Positions 1 through 11,660 of a stretch of 60,000 bases of DNA are shown here, piece by piece; the stretch's first letter is position 1; the number at the start of each line of letters is the position of its first letter. Location: NCBI RefSeq assembly GCF_030272615.1, contig NC_081413.1, positions 142,875,976 through 142,935,975 on the forward strand. Direction: 5' to 3'. The notes under the pieces were generated by a model. It was not told the origin of the DNA. It saw only the letters and a list, made by a program, of their open reading frames with translations, and ran no database searches. Source of the DNA: Cryptomeria japonica. Its lineage: Eukaryota > Streptophyta > Pinopsida > Cupressales > Cupressaceae. A program made the translations under genes and the position numbers.

Positions 1-265
1 CACTGATTGAGTCACACAGGCTTGAGGTACTCCAACCGAAAATCCTGAAGTGGAAACTACCTACCAACCGGTAGTCATACAATGCTTCCATGTGTCGATT
101 CCCATAATTGCATGTTGGTTCATCTTGAAAAAATATACTACTTCACTTTGATATATATATCGGTTCATATATATGTGTCGATTCTCTCTTCTCACATGTC
201 ACATGTGCCAGTTCACATCATATCACATATTGACATCAATGACAACATACAATATCATTATGTCT
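1..265. other. No gene seen; probable decayed interior of element A
   Basis: The stretch is AT-rich with several short CGGTTCA and TCACAT repetitions and no convincing reading frame. By position it should be downstream gag of element A, but I cannot align it to the gag of element E. Confidence 0.35.
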
Positions 266-973
266 TCATACCGGTTCACATAATGCCAACACACTAATGT
301 ATTGATATGATGAGGAAGTGGGGATGTGAGATGTGATGACCAATGTCACAGGGACGTGAGTGAGAGTTGGTTGTGACCTGCAAACTGTTGTGACAAGATT
401 AAGCATGACCTGAATGAGGTTAGCGACATTGTTGACGAGAATGGAGGTTTGTGGAATAGAAATATATGGTTGAGTAGAAGAAGATGGTATAGACGCATGT
501 TGGAGAATAGATGAGATCGGATTTGATAGTGGTATAGATGGTAAGGACGATGAAGGTGGAATGGAGACCATGGGGGGAGGTGTCGCAGGTGTCATTGATT
601 GAGTTTGAATGATTGACAGGGCTGCATTTGATTGATTTTGAATAATAGGTGCATCATTCTACGTGGGAGCAAGGTCTTCTTGTGGTTGTTGACCAAGGGT
701 GGATTTATCAAAATCAAGTGGGAGTTGAGCTCCATTTTCAAGGAGGGTCTTTAGAAACATAGTAGGATTGTGTTGGATAAATTTCTCCAACATCTCTTGA
801 TTATAAGAGTCTACTAGGAAAGTTTGCACTTTTGGAGAGAGTTCATCTTGGTCAACCATATTAAGATTTTGTGTTTGATTTTGAGTGCTAGGTTGCACAC
901 TTTGTGTAGGATCTTGTGTAGGATCTTCATATAGGACACTAATGTCTGGCATACCATATTGTTGTTTGGCCAT
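266..973 (-). pseudogene. gag: gag N-terminal region of element A, interrupted
   Basis: From the ATG at 973 a 104-codon frame has a Gln/Thr-rich start followed by a helical segment with ENGAQLPLDFD. It matches the early gag of element E (SKGVKLPEDFD) in position and pattern. After the stop at 659 a second piece (595-266) is Pro/Ser-rich, like the linker before the capsid-type domain in E. No capsid motif or zinc knuckle is visible before the window edge. Gag would be the structural protein of the cytoplasmic particle. This copy has at least one internal stop and is probably dead. Confidence 0.6.
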
Positions 974-1627
974 CTTTTTATTTTGAGATCAAGTTGTGAC
1001 TATACAAGAATAACCTTAGAAAAGATTGGAGGAGGAAATTTTTGATGGGAGGACTTAGCAAGGCTCTTGGATTTTAGGATTTGAATTTGATGAAAGTGTA
1101 TTTTTTCTAATTGATAGGGTCCTTGGATTAGGACCCGGATTCGATTAGGATTGGCACCTTAGTCCTTGGATGATGATCTTAGGTGGGAGATGAAACCACA
1201 AGCGAGGTAATGACCAAGTTGGGTAGAATTCAGACCTTGGAATGATGATTAAAAGCCTTTCTTCCACTAAGGGTTGACTAATGAACCTAAGAAAAGCAAA
1301 GACGTAAGTTAAGAGTCTTGATTGACTCAAAGGATAAGGAAAAGGTACTTGGAGATGATTCTTCTTCAAGCACAAAAGCCAAGTGATTAAGGATGAGGTC
1401 TAAATGAAACTTCATAAGGCATGCAACCTTAATGCGAGGTTAAATTGGATTAAAGGATGATTTGATTTAGATTTTGAGAATTGATTTGACACTTGAAGGT
1501 GATTGATTTAGTGATTGATTGATGTGCTAAGTCCTTAGGAAAAGATTGAGGATGATTGATTGAAGAGGGATGATATTTATGATTAGAAGAAATTTGGTGA
1601 CTAGGCTATCCTTGGCATGAACATGAC
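974..1627. other. Leader segment of element A without a supported gene
   Basis: This lies between the leader ORF and gag. In element E the two are separated by one base; here the leader ORF ends early and about 650 bp intervene. Short open frames on the minus strand, such as 1375-1145, have no recognisable content. Confidence 0.4.
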
Positions 1628-1975
1628 TCAATAAATGATTGTTTCGGATGGCAAGTTGTATGAAGGGACATGACCACCATGATTTTGATGATGGTTGGTG
1701 TTAAAAGACAAACCCAAGCCCTGATGGAGGGCACAGACTCTTGATTCATCACTAGCATCAAACTCATTTCTATGACCATGGACGTAATCATGGTAATGGT
1801 GCAAGAATGTCCTATGTTTAAACAAGAGTTTGCGGTTTGTATACAAAATTTTTTGACATCTAATGTGTTTTTCTTGTGTGAGCTTCTTCTTCTTGATAGG
1901 TTGATGGATTGACTTCTTAGGATGCTTATACAACTTAGGTTTATGAAACATGAGACGGACAGGGTTTCGACACAA
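1628..1975 (-). pseudogene. Leader ORF upstream of gag in element A (115 codons)
   Basis: This basic protein (many K, R, H) has no family I recognise. It aligns with the leader ORF of element E: KILYTNRKLLFKHRTFLHH here and KFLYINRQLFKSHRVFLHH there are identical at 12 of 19 positions, and both are followed by a Glu-Phe-Asp segment and an Ala/Cys-containing segment. In E the frame continues about 25 residues further and ends beside the gag ATG; here a TGA cuts it short, so I call it truncated. Its function is unknown. Retained coding similarity between diverged elements suggests it was once translated. Confidence 0.6.
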
Positions 1976-2239
1976 TTACAACTTTGTGTGGATAGTGACT
2001 AGGATGTGACTTGGATGATTGTTTGCTTTTAGATAAATGTTTTTGTAAAGCGTTTGAGGATAATGATGTGTTTTTAGTCTACTCTTGGCAAGAAAGTATC
2101 AATCAAAGCAAACCCAATGATCAAATAAATTTTATCTCAAAGACACTCATGCTCATGTACAACATTCTTAAGGTTGGCAAGGACAATAGTCATTGGATCC
2201 CAATCAGTTTCCTAGCTACGCTTACCTAGAGTGGACACT

Positions 2240-2960
2240 TAGATGCTTGACCCCACTAGCTCCCCTCCATGAAACTCACTTCTCTGAGGCAGCCAAGAAT
2301 CAATTCCCATGAAAACTCCTCATGGTGAACTTTGTGTCTCTACTAAGGGTCATAAAAATATGGGCGGCTTCAGAGGTCCAACCTCCTGCACCAATGACTA
2401 GAAGGTTTTTGGCCACTATGCACAAGGTGTTTAGTATGTCTTCTCATTAGGAGCTACCCTTCATAGTTACACAAGTGCAATTGAGGCCCATAGCCCAACA
2501 AAGCACCAAGAACTTAGTAGTCACACAAGAATTATTGAGATCTATAGGATCCTAACAAGCACCCAATGTGAGAGTGAACTCTCATATAACCCCAACCATT
2601 GACCCTTTCATCATCAATGACCTATTTATTATAGTGAGTTGGGAACCCCAGGTCCGGGTGTACTCACTTGGGTCATTCCCCTCTTACCTTCTCAAAGAGC
2701 AAGTTGGGAGGGTAGGCTCGCTAAGGGTAAGCATGCAATAAACATGAAAAACTTGGAGGGTCTGGATTTCTAATCATCTAGCTAGATGAGAGAATACTCT
2801 CTTACCTTTACGCTTTTCACAAAATACAAAAGACAATGGTTCATTTATCCTTTAATTAGATCTAGGTGCCTAGTTAAGAAAAAGACACAATATTTGGTTG
2901 GAACTCCTAGGCAACCTGCAAAACCATTTAGATTAGTAGTTTTTTGTGTTTCTTAGGTCT
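2240..2960 (-). other. Conserved leader block of element A (no ORF)
   Basis: Several segments recur in the same order in the leader of element E at about 57600-58450. Examples on the + strand are GGTCATTCCC, the 'tctggatttctaatcatc' stretch (E has 'tctagatttttgatcatc'), AAGACAATG, and the CCTGCAA-AACCATT-AGA stretch. It is untranslated, lies between the motif array and the leader ORF, and could hold packaging or translation signals. That role is inferred. Confidence 0.55.
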
Positions 2961-3039
2961 TGGACAATCGAAGAAGTTGCAACACTAAAGAAAAAAGAAA
3001 AATCAGTAGTTACTGGCCTACAGAAACAACGTACATGCT

Positions 3040-3545
3040 GAAATGCAGTCAGTCGTGCTGAAGCGCCTGCGCAGGCATCAAAACGCTCGTGTATGCGTTG
3101 CAGTTAGTAAAAACCTAAACAAATAAAAAACAATTAACACAAACAGAAATCATGATTTTATACCCGTCAATCATGTTGTTCTAGATCAGTTGCGCTGAAG
3201 CACTTGAGCACGCGCTAAAATGCGTCTACTCCCGTCGAAACGCCTGTGCTCATGCTAAAACACTGAGACTTGGAATAAACGTTAGCGGTTAGATTTCAAA
3301 ATTCAAATTTAAAAAGTCCTTAGTAGAAGGCAAGATTTTTTGAAACCAGTTGCACTGATTTAGTTACTCTTGCACTGAAACGCTTCCACTCATGCTAGAA
3401 TGCATGCGCCTATGCTAAAAAGACAAAAGAATTAGTAAATTTCAAAAATGACAGCGGGAATTTTTTTTTTTGAATTTTAAGTTTTTCTCGTGTTGGTGCG
3501 CTTGTGCTTGCGCTAATGTGCCTATGCATGCATTGAAGAGGTTTG
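3040..3545 (-). repeat. Degenerate GCTAAAATGC-type motif array in the leader of A
   Basis: On the + strand, copies of GCTGAAACGC, GCTAAAATGC and GCTAATGTGC recur about every 20-30 bases, interrupted by unrelated stretches. It occupies the same place, just inside the primer-binding site, as the ATGCGCTA array of element E and appears to be its diverged counterpart. Confidence 0.5.
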
Positions 3546-3635
3546 TCTATTATGTTGAACCTGAATCGCTCGTGTTGTTCTGATACCTGTGACTTGCAAA
3601 CTCACAAAAACACAAAATGTTAGATTTAGGGAGGT

Positions 3636-3655
3636 GGGTCCCACCGAGTGTACCA
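3636..3655 (-). other. Primer-binding site of element A
   Basis: Three bases inside the LTR end, the minus strand reads TGGTACACTCGGTGGGACCC. The leading TGG is expected of a site that pairs with a tRNA CCA tail. The equivalent site in E is TGGCACCCACCGTGGGGCCC. I do not assign the tRNA. Confidence 0.6.
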
Positions 3656-3658
3656 GAA

Positions 3659-4902
3659 TGAAGATGGTAAAAATGTAGCAAGGTGAATCTAGATGGTTAG
3701 GATGCAAACAAAACACTAAAAAATGGTAAACCATGAATCAAACCAAATGAAAACATGAAGAAAATGCTTATACCTTGACAAACTTTACCTTCTCCCTTGG
3801 ATGGAGCTTGGATGAAGTCGAAGTGCACCCAAATGCCTCCAACGTGATGTTGATTTTCTCCTAGATTGGTTGATGTGGTTGGCTCTCCAACATTGTGCAC
3901 AAAGGGATGTGATGGATTAAGTATTGGAGGATGATATGGCTAAGTATGGATGAGAAGTAGCTTTGGCATGGTAAGGATGCAAAGATGGTTTCCTAGGCAC
4001 AAACTAGTAGCATTTTGCTAAAATTGGAGATGAGATATGAGTGGATGGAGTCCTCAATTTATAGGGAGAGAGGAGGAGGTATGGAGGGCTAGGATTGGCC
4101 CAAGATGGAGGGTCAAGATTCCTTGTGAGCCCACACAAGGCCCAAGAGGAGGTGTGGAGACCAAGAGATATGCCTTCAAGGCATTTCTTGTCTCCACACT
4201 CCTCAAGGTTCATTGGGAAGACTTCTCAATGTGCCTTGAGAAGAACAAGGGATAAGATATTCCTTGAAGAATCAAAAATGAAGAATTAAAAATTCTTCAA
4301 AAGGGGTGCTCATGGGGATTGGAGGAATAGGGAGGAATTAAAAATTCTTTGGGAGATGAGATGCTTAGAGGAATGTGAGATTTTAACATTCACCTAGGAA
4401 AAGAGCATTAAGGGGGAGTGGTTGGATAGAAGGGACAAGGAGTTGACTTTGTGGCTAATCATGATGATTATCCACTAGCAACTCATTAGGAGAGGGATTA
4501 GAGGAAAGATTAGGTGGGATTAGGGTAGATGAGATTTGTAGGAGGATTTGACTAGGAGAGAGAATGAGTGGAGGGAATTAAAAATTAGAAGAATAATGTT
4601 AAGTGAGTTTTGATTAAGTTAATGATGGATTAGCAAAAAAGGTGATTTGTAGGAATCACGTAGGTTAACTTAATTAATTGAAATTAATTAGTTAAGAGGA
4701 GGAATTTGAGGAGATTTAATATTGAGGTTTTTTAGAAGAATAAAAGGGGGTTGATTTATTAAATAAATCAATCAACAGACCATAGTGACAATATTAATTA
4801 TAATTAATTAATATTGAGGAGAATTAAAAATTGGCATAATTAATAAATTAATTATGTCAGGAACTTTAAAATAATTAAAATAATTATTTTTAAGTGTCTA
4901 CA
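3659..4902 (-). repeat. 5' LTR of element A (about 1.24 kb)
   Basis: In the element's orientation it starts TGTAGACACTT at 4902 and ends CTTCA at 3659, giving TG...CA ends, and the primer-binding site follows. The distal part is rich in ATTAATTAA runs, as in the LTRs of B, E and G. Only one copy is in the window, so the left end is set by the terminal dinucleotide and the primer-binding site. Confidence 0.65.
4054..4064 (-). promoter_or_regulatory. Candidate TATA box of the A LTR
   Basis: The minus strand reads CTATAAATTGA, followed downstream by a purine/pyrimidine-biased leader. Position and sequence match the CTATAAATAG box in the LTR of element E. Confidence 0.45.
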
Positions 4903-5162
4903 GTGCCATCAACATATCATTAGTGCTTAAAGTTTCCCTACAATGGGCAGGAAATCATGATCTCAGCAGACTCAAATCCATTTCAGTATTGTAGTAATCT
5001 CAAACTAGCTCAAGAAGTCATTGTTCCTCATAATAGGGAGGCATCATCTTCAAACACACAATCTAAAGAAAAATCATTTACCTCAATTTTGTCAAGTATG
5101 GAAAAACAAATGCAGCTAAGAGATCGAGGGAATCGAGAATATTCAATATCACAATTACTACT
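4903..5162 (+). pseudogene. Element B protease-to-G-patch linker fragment
   Basis: The frame at 4957-5162 reads ISADSNPFQYC then VPHNRE and MQLRDRG. It matches the stretch just after the protease in element E (ISAEHNPFQHC, VPHNRE, MQIKDQG). The reading frame resumes at 13840 on the far side of element C, giving the insertion point to the base. Upstream it is cut by the LTR of element A. Confidence 0.75.
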
Positions 5163-6816
5163 TGTAGCGTCGTAAATTGTACGCACTTGCTAGGGTGGTA
5201 CAATTTCACACCTAGTTTAGCACCCGCCTTGGCACATTTTGCATTTTGCATTGCATTTCCCCTTTAGCACTTAATTAATTAAAGTAATTAGGTCTAAGGT
5301 CCTATTTCATCATCTTCCATATCATAAAGTTGGGCCCTTTTCATTAAAGTGTCCCCCTTTCATTTTATTCCTCTAATACATCATTTAATCAAAAACCCTA
5401 ATTAGGTCCTATTTTGAACTTGGGGGCTTGATTTCGGGGGTTGAAACATCTCGAAATCAGCTATAACTTTGGGATTCTCTCTAAAATCATCATATCTGAC
5501 GGCCCTGAAAATTTGGTGAAAAGTTGTCGGCACCATGGCGCCTGGAGAGGACCATGGCGCCCGGAATGCACATGGTCCCGGACATTTTTCCCAAAATTTT
5601 AGGAGCACGATCCAATCATAAAATAAAGCTTAAACCCCAAGAAATTGGTGGGAGATTCAATCTCTAGGTCGGCCAAAAGTTGAAATTAAGACCTAGGGTT
5701 TCATATACAAGAGCTCTCTTTCTTCATTTGAAGGGATCCGAATTTTTTGGTTTTCAGGACCTTCTATGCAGCGAAAGAGTAGATCTTTGAAGACTTCAAC
5801 AACATTCAACATCCATCTATCAAGCATCTATCAATTTCATTCATCCATTTAGGGCTTTGAAGGCATTGAAGAGCAATAAGGGATCACCGACTGAAGATTG
5901 GCTTGTACCCCTCCCTTGGGGTTGGGTATGATTTCATGTTGTTTTCATGTCTTTGCATAAGCCTCATTATATCACTTGTATTCATGCTTTAGATCTCTTT
6001 ACATCTTGATTTGGAGCATTTACATTATCATTTACAAGCAATTAGGGTTTACTTTCTAGGTTGCTCTAGTTTGCTTACTTGCATTTTAGGATCTTGCACA
6101 CACACAAGGTCTGCACACACATTACTGTTACAATACAACTTGGCTATTCGTGGAGGTGGAAATCACCAAAGTGGGGGTTTGACTAAGGCAAAACCCTATG
6201 TAGCCGCCCACCATACCTTTTCAGATATAAGTGCAGGTTTCGGGATTCGGACGACGCTGCAAGTTGCAGATCCGGCGGAAGCGGACCGAGACAGAACAAC
6301 ACACCAAATTTCAGAGCAAAAGACTAGGACAAGGGCATGGGGCACCCTGGTCCTACCAGGACAAGGGTGCTAGGTGCCTTAGTCCCTGGGATAGGGGCGC
6401 TGGGCACCCTGGTCCTTCTGTCAGACAACAAGTTTCAGACAACTTTTCAGGGGCAGTATCAGGACAGTGGCGCTTGCGCCCCCGTCCTGAACATTTCCAC
6501 TCAGATTTTAACTCTGGGTATGCATTTTCATTCTTGTCTTGTCCTTGTGTTTACAGCTTTCCGTTGTTTAACCTTAATTCTGCAATCTTGTTATTAGTTC
6601 ATACTTACACTTTAGGGTTAATAGTTGAACTTCCATCATTCTATCTATCATTTACAACAAAGGAATAGAAATCCTAATAGGCAGCCCATGGCTCTCTCTT
6701 CCACAAAAAGAAGTAGGCAATTGTTTGATACCTCTAGGCTCTTTCGTATTCCACAAGTGTGTTATTGAAAGTGAGATTAGGGCATGTTTGCTTGGTGTCA
6801 CTTTTTCCCCCACACA
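5163..6816 (+). repeat. 5' LTR of element C
   Basis: It starts TGTAGCGTCG and ends CCCACACA, and pairs with 12173-13839. By eye the two are roughly 95-96% identical, with one deletion of about 20 bases and one insertion of about 35 bases distinguishing them. Near its end (6325-6420) is a short tandem array of a GGGGCGCTGGGCACCCTGGT-like unit. ORFs seen inside (for example 6011-6373) also occur in the other LTR and I do not regard them as genes. Confidence 0.9.
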
Positions 6817-6819
6817 TTT

Positions 6820-6837
6820 TGGTGAACCCGACGTGAA
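6820..6837 (+). other. Primer-binding site of element C
   Basis: The sequence TGGTGAACCCGACGTGAA starts three bases after the LTR end. It begins with TGG as required but differs from the sites of A and E, so C probably uses another tRNA primer than its putative helpers. Confidence 0.6.
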
Positions 6838-7154
6838 TTCCAATCTTCTCTAATTCTGATTTATGTTTTCAAATTTGAGTGTTTATGCTATTTCAAATTC
6901 AAATTTGTATTTACAAGTTTTAATTTCTTGCAAGATTCAAAAATTTAGAGGAAATTTTTTGCTAAAACCCTAATTTTTCAATTCAAAGTTGAACTTCTGG
7001 ATAACTTAATTGGGATCAATAATTTCAAATCTGATTTAGGAACTCATTTGAATCATAAATTTCATTTTCTAAATCTACACTCTAAGTGCTTGCATTGGTT
7101 AAAATTAAACATTTCCTTCTATGTGTTATCATTTGAAAAAGGAAAATTGTTGTC
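6838..7154 (+). other. Leader of element C, no gene seen
   Basis: AT-rich sequence between primer-binding site and the long ORF. No leader ORF like that of A and E is visible. Confidence 0.5.
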
Positions 7155-10100
7155 ATGATGCATTCATTACATAGATGTGATAATGGGTTAGCTTCCCTTG
7201 TTTCAATTTTTCCTTCTCCTAAAGAACCTCCCCCCATCTATAACAACATTTTAGTGCCTAAAAGAGTTTCTACCAATCCCTTTGAGACTCTCCCATTCTC
7301 TAAGGATGAAGACTTTAAGAGTGATCTTGACAATTCTCCTAAAATGTGCCCTTCCTATTTAGCTATCCTAGAGGAAGAGAATGATATCATAAACACCTTT
7401 CTTAATGTTACTTTACCTTCCCTACATGATGCCTCTCTAAGTGAAAAGGTATTTATGGACATTGACTTATTTTCTCCTAAAGTTGGTCCTTCCAATGGGG
7501 GCATGTTAGTGCAACAAGAGGTTATGAACACTTCTTTCAAAGATCTCCTTCCTAAGCATGAATCTTTGGAGAAATATGTTCATGTTCCTCCTAAAAAACA
7601 CTCCCTTCATGAGGATCCTTTTGTGCAAGAAGATGGCATTTCATTTTAAAACAAAATTCCCACTAGAGATGATGAATTAATGATAAATGCTTACCCTTCT
7701 CCTAAAGTTTGTCTTACCCATAAGCATCCCTTAGAGAAAGAAGATGAAATAATAAGAAATTTCCTTAATTCTCTCTCCCCTAAAGATCATATTGAACATA
7801 TTTTGAGGAAAGAGGATGATTTTAACACATCTATTGATGCTCTCCCTCCTAAGGATGAGGAATTAATAAACAATGTTATCTCCTCTCCTGAAATTGACAA
7901 TACTTCAAACATTCCTTGCAACAAATTCACTATTTGGGATGAACCATTAGAAGAAGGTGTAGACTATTCTATACCCCATGAGAGAATCCTAGCCAAAGGG
8001 GATGAAATCAAGATTGAAAACTCCCTTGATAGTTTCTCACCTTCCTTGAATCTCAATTATTCTCCCTCTCCTCAACTTGGTTCTACTCATAAGGAAACCC
8101 TAGTTCAAAACAAGATGGTTAACATCTCTTTCAAAGATCTCCATCTCAAAAGTGAGAGTTTAGAGAGTAATGTTGATCCTTCTCCTAGAGAGTTTATTCC
8201 CCATGTAGATCCTTTGATGATAGAGGATGATATGACCTTTCCTAGTATTACTCTTCCTACTGGAACATCAATGCCTACCCCTTGTCTCTCTCCTAAAATT
8301 GATTTAACCCGTGATGAGATTTTAGTGCAAGAGAAGACTATCAACAATTCATCCAACACTTTTGTTCATTCCTCTAAACCATCCTCAATCAATTTGATAC
8401 GTGTGAATGAAACACCTAACAAACCTCTCTTCACTGTCCAAGGTGCTTGTCCTTCTCAGAATTCTCAACCTTTAAATAAGCCTATCTTAGTGGTCCAAGG
8501 TGGTTATGCTAATGATTCTTTTTGCACTCCTAAGAAACCTATTATTACTGTGCAAGGAGGTTATTCTACTAAGAGCCCTTATGAGTACGCTAAGCAACTG
8601 ACTAGAGAGAGTTATAATGCGGTTTCTCATACCTATAATACAAGAAACAATAGGCAGCCTAATCCTCCTCCAGTTATCCCAACTTCACTTCCTCCTTCCC
8701 AACCTATTCTTCCTCAAGCTCCTCGTATTTCACAAGTTCTTGGTAAGGAATATGATCTCATAGAACAACTTAAAGCTACCCCTGCTAAGATATCCCTTTG
8801 GGATTTGATCCAAACTTCTTCCGCTCATCATGGAATGTTACAAGATGCCTTGAAAGATTTGAATGTTCCTCCGCCTAATACATCTAGTAATATAGTGTCT
8901 TTGGTTAACTCTATGATGAATCCTAAAGCTCAAATTGTGTTTACTCAAGATGAGTTGCCTACTAGTGAAATTCAACATCAATATGATCCCTTGATGATTG
9001 TGGTTATCATAAATGACACTGCTATAAGATGAACACTGGTAGATAATGGCTCTGGCCTTAATGTGTGTAGCATTAATCTATTGCATAAGATGAATGTGGA
9101 TACATCCCTTATTGAGCCTAACTCTCATCCCATTCGAGGCTTTGATAATGTGGCTAAGTCTTCATTAGGTATTATCACCTTACCCATCACAGTGGGACCT
9201 ATTACTTTGCCTACTCCTATCCATGTTATGTCGGGAAATCTAACATACAACTTGTTATTAGGGAGACCTTGGATTCATAGTATGCAAGCTGTCCCCTCTA
9301 CATTGCATAGAAAAGTTAAATTTATTTATAACAATAAGACATATACCTTGATAGGTGATACTAATTTTCAAGCTTGTTTGCAAACATCTACTTCCAAAGG
9401 GAGTTCTTCTAAGCCTTCCTCTTCTAGTGATGACTTGTTAAACAAGAAACCTATGGATGAATCATCACCCTCTGATAATCAAAATTCTTTGGATGAGTCT
9501 GAAGTTCCTGAAGAAGATTCTTCCCAACTTGAATCTACACATGAAAAGGCTTTTGATCCTGAGAAGGTTCTCGCAGAAGATGATTGGGGATCTCTTGATT
9601 TTAATCCCACCTTTGTAGGTGAGTATAGGGTTCCTCCTAGAGAGCTTAAAGTTAAAAAGAAGGAAGAAACTAGAGATCAATCAGTCTTACCTGAACCTAT
9701 GAGCAATAATTTTGTGGCCACTTCTCAAACTTCTTCTCCTCACACCTCTAATTCTGAAGAATTTGATTCTTTATCTTATGAAAAACCACCTTCTCTTTCT
9801 GAAATGGCTAATCATTATGGTCGTGGTTTTCATATTTTGGCTAAGAGCGGCTATAGTGGAAATGGTTGTGGCACAAATGAACAAGGAATTAAAGTTCCTT
9901 TAGAACATAACATGCATGAATATTCATTTGGACTTGGATATAATATTTCTAAGCCCACTAAAGCATCTAAAAGACCATCTCTCAATGTGAATGCTATATT
10001 TAGTAGTGATGATGATCTCACTTCAACTAAATCATCTTCTACTTCTATCAACTCTCATTCCCCTCATAAGGAAATCTTGGTGATGAACAAATCTCTTTAT

Positions 10101-10334
10101 GACTCCCCTCAAATTTCTAAATCCACTTATGAATCTTTATCTCCTATTCATCATAAAGTCCTTTCCTTCAGGGATAAGGCTCTAATAAATTACACTCATC
10201 TTTCTTCTAAGATTTCTCATAACTTTCCTTCTTCAATTTTGATCACTTTATACATGTTTTTGATCTCACTTATAGTTGAGCATTCAGCATGTCATATTCA
10301 AATACCTCATTCAATCTATCATGTCTTTAAATAA
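7155..10334 (+). pseudogene. Element C polyprotein: acidic repeat region, aspartic protease-like, G-patch-like
   Basis: From the ATG at 7155 one frame runs to the TAA at 10332 with only two internal stops (TAA 7647, TGA 9030). Roughly residues 1-420 are acidic, Ser/Pro-rich and internally repeated: NTSFKDLLPKHESLE and NISFKDLHLKSESLE lie about 200 codons apart, and KP-TVQGG occurs three times. There follows a segment like that before the protease of element E (YDLIEQLKATPAKIS). The protease-like domain has LVDNGSGLNVC, where E has LIDGGAGLNIC, and YNLLLGRPWIH. After an acidic linker comes a glycine-rich G-patch-like segment (GRGFHILAKSGYSGNGCG ... FGLGYN). It lacks capsid, zinc knuckle, RT and integrase. 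DNG at the active site would be atypical for a retropepsin. Confidence 0.7.
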
Positions 10335-11274
10335 CATTAATGGCTATTATGTTGCTCATCATTATGTGACATTGGTAGCTCATTTACTGGGGGCTCATTG
10401 TCATTCATGATGGTACAATTTCAAGTGCAATCATATTTTTGAAGCAACATCATAGCCTAATTTTTCTATGTTATCTCTTGTTCCTATGGGGTAATAGTGT
10501 GGAAATATTGATCATCTTTGCTTTAGAATTCTCTTTTCCTAGATATGGGAGAAGATGTGTATTCTCTTTCTTATCCTACCCACTTCTTGTGAGGAGCATT
10601 TTACATACACTAATGTCTTGCTTGCATGAACTCATGTGAGTATGTAGTACATTTTGCTTATGTCCAAATCTCTCCCTAGAAGATTGTGTAAGTCCTTCTC
10701 ATTGACCTTATCCTTGGGAGGCAATGATCTTTTCTTATTTTTATCTAAGGATCAACTTTTTCCTATTTCATGGATGGTGTGAACTTTATTACTTGATGTT
10801 ATTCCTTGTATGCATTTGTTGTTGTTTGTTCAAGGATTCTCTCTTACAAGAGGTGTAAGTCCTTGACTGCAACCTCTTTTGCACTTGGTAAAATACATCC
10901 ATAATGAATTCACTCTCCCAATGGGGTTAAAAAGAGCATCATCCTTCATTAAGAATCACTTTCACCTCGCAAAAGAAGGAAGTATTGCATTCTTATTCTC
11001 TTCTTTGTCTTATTCTAGAAGATGTTATATTTGTCTAAGACAATTCCTCTTAGGGATAGGTGTCTTTTGTACAAAGATCTCTTCTCCTCTAAGGATCTCC
11101 TTTACACATACTACAAGATATCCCTTTTCAACTATCTTATCCTTGCTTAAAGAGTAAAAAACTCTCTTGCTTGGATCTATGACATTGTTGCATTTTTGGG
11201 GTATCTTCTTTTGTGATGAAGGTGGGTATCCTTGTTCTACTTTGCTTATGACATAAACATTACATTTTTTTTGA

Positions 11275-11395
11275 GCAATGGGTCATTCTCAGAACCAGAG
11301 CACAGACTCTTAGAGCGAGATGTCTCCATTTTTCTTTTATGCAAGGTGATTATTCTCGGAACCAGAGCACAAACTCTTAGAGCGAGATGTCATGC
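11275..11395 (+). repeat. Tandem duplication of about 70 bp in C 3' region
   Basis: Two copies contain AACCAGAGCACA, then ACTCTTAGAGCGAGATGTC, separated by T-rich spacer. Confidence 0.8.
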
Positions 11396-11534
11396 TTTTG
11401 TACTATACATATATAGGTTGTAGCATACTCGGGCATAGACTCCTATGAGGTGCTTCTAACCTCACTTACACACACATGCACGAGGTTGAGTGGAACTAGC
11501 GGCATAAGGCTAGACTTTCTCACTCTCCTCCCTT

Positions 11535-11660
11535 ACATGGATCACCTAGACAGACTCTAGGGGCTAGTTTTCCATGTCCTTTTTCCCATGGATCACCTAG
11601 ACAAGATCTAGGGGCGAGAAGTCCATGTTTTCTCTCTCACTATTCTTCTCATGGATCACC
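11535..11660 (+). repeat. Tandem repeats with CATGGATCACC in C 3' region
   Basis: Two full units carry CATGGATCACCTAGACA, then a short AGATCTAGGGGC-type segment, then CCATG; a third partial CATGGATCACC follows at 11649. Confidence 0.75.

Larger units (their letters stand above)
1..4902 (-). mobile_element. Element A: Tat-like Ty3/gypsy retrotransposon, 5' portion only
   Basis: Read on the minus strand, this is 5' LTR (4902 to 3659), primer-binding site, about 1.7 kb of leader, a leader ORF and the start of gag, then the window edge. The family is inferred from its resemblance to element E: same LTR start (TGTAGACA), same order, a similar leader ORF and a similar gag N-terminus. The LTR abuts 4903, where element B coding sequence begins, so A appears to be inserted in B, with the rest of B lying off the left edge. 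RT and integrase are outside the window, so autonomy cannot be judged. Confidence 0.75.

Noticed and set aside
1145-1375. 76-codon minus-strand ORF in leader of A
   Set aside because: No counterpart in the leader of E, unlike the neighbouring leader ORF.
6011-6373. ORF of 120 codons, repeated at 13001-13354 (117 codons)
   Set aside because: Both lie in the two LTR copies of element C; conservation reflects LTR duplication and there is no recognisable domain.
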